From the NCBI GenBank assembly GCA_016845285.1, contig JAERSX010000974.1, positions 1 to 6,317 of the forward strand: DNA of 6,317 nt, read 5' to 3'. Positions 5,697 through 6,317 of the stretch are shown piece by piece. Made by a program: the position numbers and the translations under genes. The notes under the pieces were generated by a model. That model was not told the origin of the DNA and did not search any database. It saw only the letters and a program-made list of their open reading frames with translations. Source of the DNA: Deltaproteobacteria bacterium (lineage in GTDB: Bacteria > Myxococcota_A > UBA796 > UBA2385). Positions within the stretch are counted from its first letter, which is position 1. Each line of letters starts with the position of its first letter.

Positions 5697-6317
5697 ATGC
5701 ATCGCGGATTCGCCTTCCCTGCCTTGTGGACTCTTCTCACCGGTTGTGCCGGTGGCATCGGCTTCACCGACAAAGGCGACGATCCCGTCGCTGACAACGA
5801 CGGCGACGGCTTCGGCGACGACGAGGACTGCGACGACGAGAACCCCGAGGTCTATCCCGACGCCATCGAAGTCTGCGACGGTGTGGACAACGACTGCGAC
5901 GGGGCCGTCGACGCCCAGGACGACGACCTCACCGACGGCCTGAGCCTCTACGAAGACGCCGACAACGACGGCTACGGAAACCCCGAGGTGCAGACGATCG
6001 CCTGCGAGGAAGGCACCGGAGCCGTGGCCGACAACACCGACTGCGACGACGCCAAGAACGAGGTCAATCCCGCCGCCACCGAGACCTGCAGCACCCTGTT
6101 CGACGACGACTGCGACGGAGATGAGTACGACGAGGGCGCCGACGGCTGCACCGAGTTCTTCCCGGACGAGGACGGCGACAGCTTCGGCGGCGAAGAGGGC
6201 GCCTGCGTCTGCCTCGGTCACGAGATCTACACCGCCTTCTACGGCGACGACTGCGACGACGGCGACGAGCTGGTCAACCCCGACGCCGAGGAGATCTGCG
6301 ACGACGGCATCGACAAC
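5697..6317 (+). CDS. MopE-like acidic repeat lipoprotein, 3' partial
   Basis: An open frame with no stop before the right edge; 207 residues are visible. It begins with a short signal peptide (MHRGFAFPALWTLLTGC) whose lipobox LTGC puts the lipidated Cys at residue 17, so it should be exported and lipid-anchored. The mature part is extremely acidic: by hand count 47 Asp and 20 Glu in 190 residues, with only two Lys and no Arg. It is built from diverged units that resemble the MopE-type putative metal-binding motif (Asp-rich loop, then DCDD, then P.A.E.CD..DNDCDG). Unit 1 is about 33-72, unit 2 about 87-145 and unit 3 from about 157 to the edge. DNDGDGFGDD also resembles Ca-binding loops of the thrombospondin type 3/dockerin kind. 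Twelve further Cys residues suggest disulphides. The role is unknown: metal or Ca binding, adhesion, or a surface spacer are possible. Nearly all Asp codons are GAC. The N-terminus and family are well supported; the total length is not known. Confidence 0.85.
   Translation, partial: MHRGFAFPALWTLLTGCAGGIGFTDKGDDPVADNDGDGFGDDEDCDDENPEVYPDAIEVCDGVDNDCDGAVDAQDDDLTDGLSLYEDADNDGYGNPEVQTIACEEGTGAVADNTDCDDAKNEVNPAATETCSTLFDDDCDGDEYDEGADGCTEFFPDEDGDSFGGEEGACVCLGHEIYTAFYGDDCDDGDELVNPDAEEICDDGIDN
5793..6317 (+). repeat. Degenerate Asp/Cys protein repeats (MopE type), three units in view
   Basis: The coding sequence carries three diverged units at about 5793-5912, 5955-6131 and 6165-6317, the last cut by the window edge. 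The shared core is [D.D.DG.G]...DCDD.....NP.A.E.C...DNDCDG. Unit 1 is compact, while units 2 and 3 have insertions of about 20 residues between the Asp-rich loop and DCDD. Unit 2 replaces the CDGVDNDCDG end with CSTLFDDDCDG. At the DNA level this shows as GAC-rich triplet periodicity, not as exact tandem copies. Confidence 0.75.

Noticed and set aside
5284..5943. Plus-strand frame overlapping the end of the pseudouridine synthase and the start of the acidic lipoprotein
   Set aside because: It is out of frame with both supported genes, Arg/Pro- then Thr-rich, and shows no domain.
5622..6221. 199-codon Val-rich minus-strand frame at the right end
   Set aside because: It is the complement of GAC-rich Asp codons, read as GTC valines. 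The plus-strand frame has a signal peptide, lipobox and known repeat motifs.
5793..6317. CRISPR-like or tandem DNA repeat array
   Set aside because: The periodicity is from Asp codons in a diverged protein repeat. There are no identical direct repeats with regular spacers.

Overview
The window is high-GC DNA packed with genes that all read left to right, and there is almost no non-coding sequence. GC-ending codons dominate. A MopE-type Asp/Cys-repeat lipoprotein sits beside a lipoprotein phosphodiesterase. This style of gene content is common in Myxococcota and related former 'Deltaproteobacteria'; that placement is an inference from style, and no marker gene was compared.

Layout: (1) Bases 1-1128 hold the 3' part of an integral-membrane GT-C (GT39/PMT-like) glycosyltransferase whose start lies left of the window. 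(2) A 51-base gap follows, with short inverted repeats and a good Shine-Dalgarno. (3) Bases 1180-3423 encode pheT, the beta subunit of phenylalanyl-tRNA synthetase. It is a clear family member, but the N-terminal EMAP/B2 tRNA-binding OB fold is almost entirely missing and one editing-site position is changed. No pheS is present next to it. (4) Bases 3420-4844 encode a lipoprotein of the alkaline-phosphatase superfamily (type I phosphodiesterase/nucleotide pyrophosphatase). Its GTG start overlaps the pheT stop. (5) Bases 4847-5674 encode an RluA-family pseudouridine synthase with an S4 domain, starting two bases after the previous stop. (6) From 5697 to the right edge there is an open, unfinished gene for a very acidic lipoprotein with MopE-like putative metal-binding repeats.

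Genes 3 to 6 have a GTGA overlap, a 2-base gap and a 22-base gap, so they are probably co-transcribed, with translational coupling at the first two junctions. Two products act in translation (charging of tRNA-Phe, RNA pseudouridylation) and two are predicted lipid-anchored envelope proteins. I see no evidence that the four form one pathway, and no mobile element, CRISPR array, RNA gene or clear terminator. The most unusual features are the shortened PheT and the open-ended acidic repeat lipoprotein. I do not see convincing evidence of a wholly new system.
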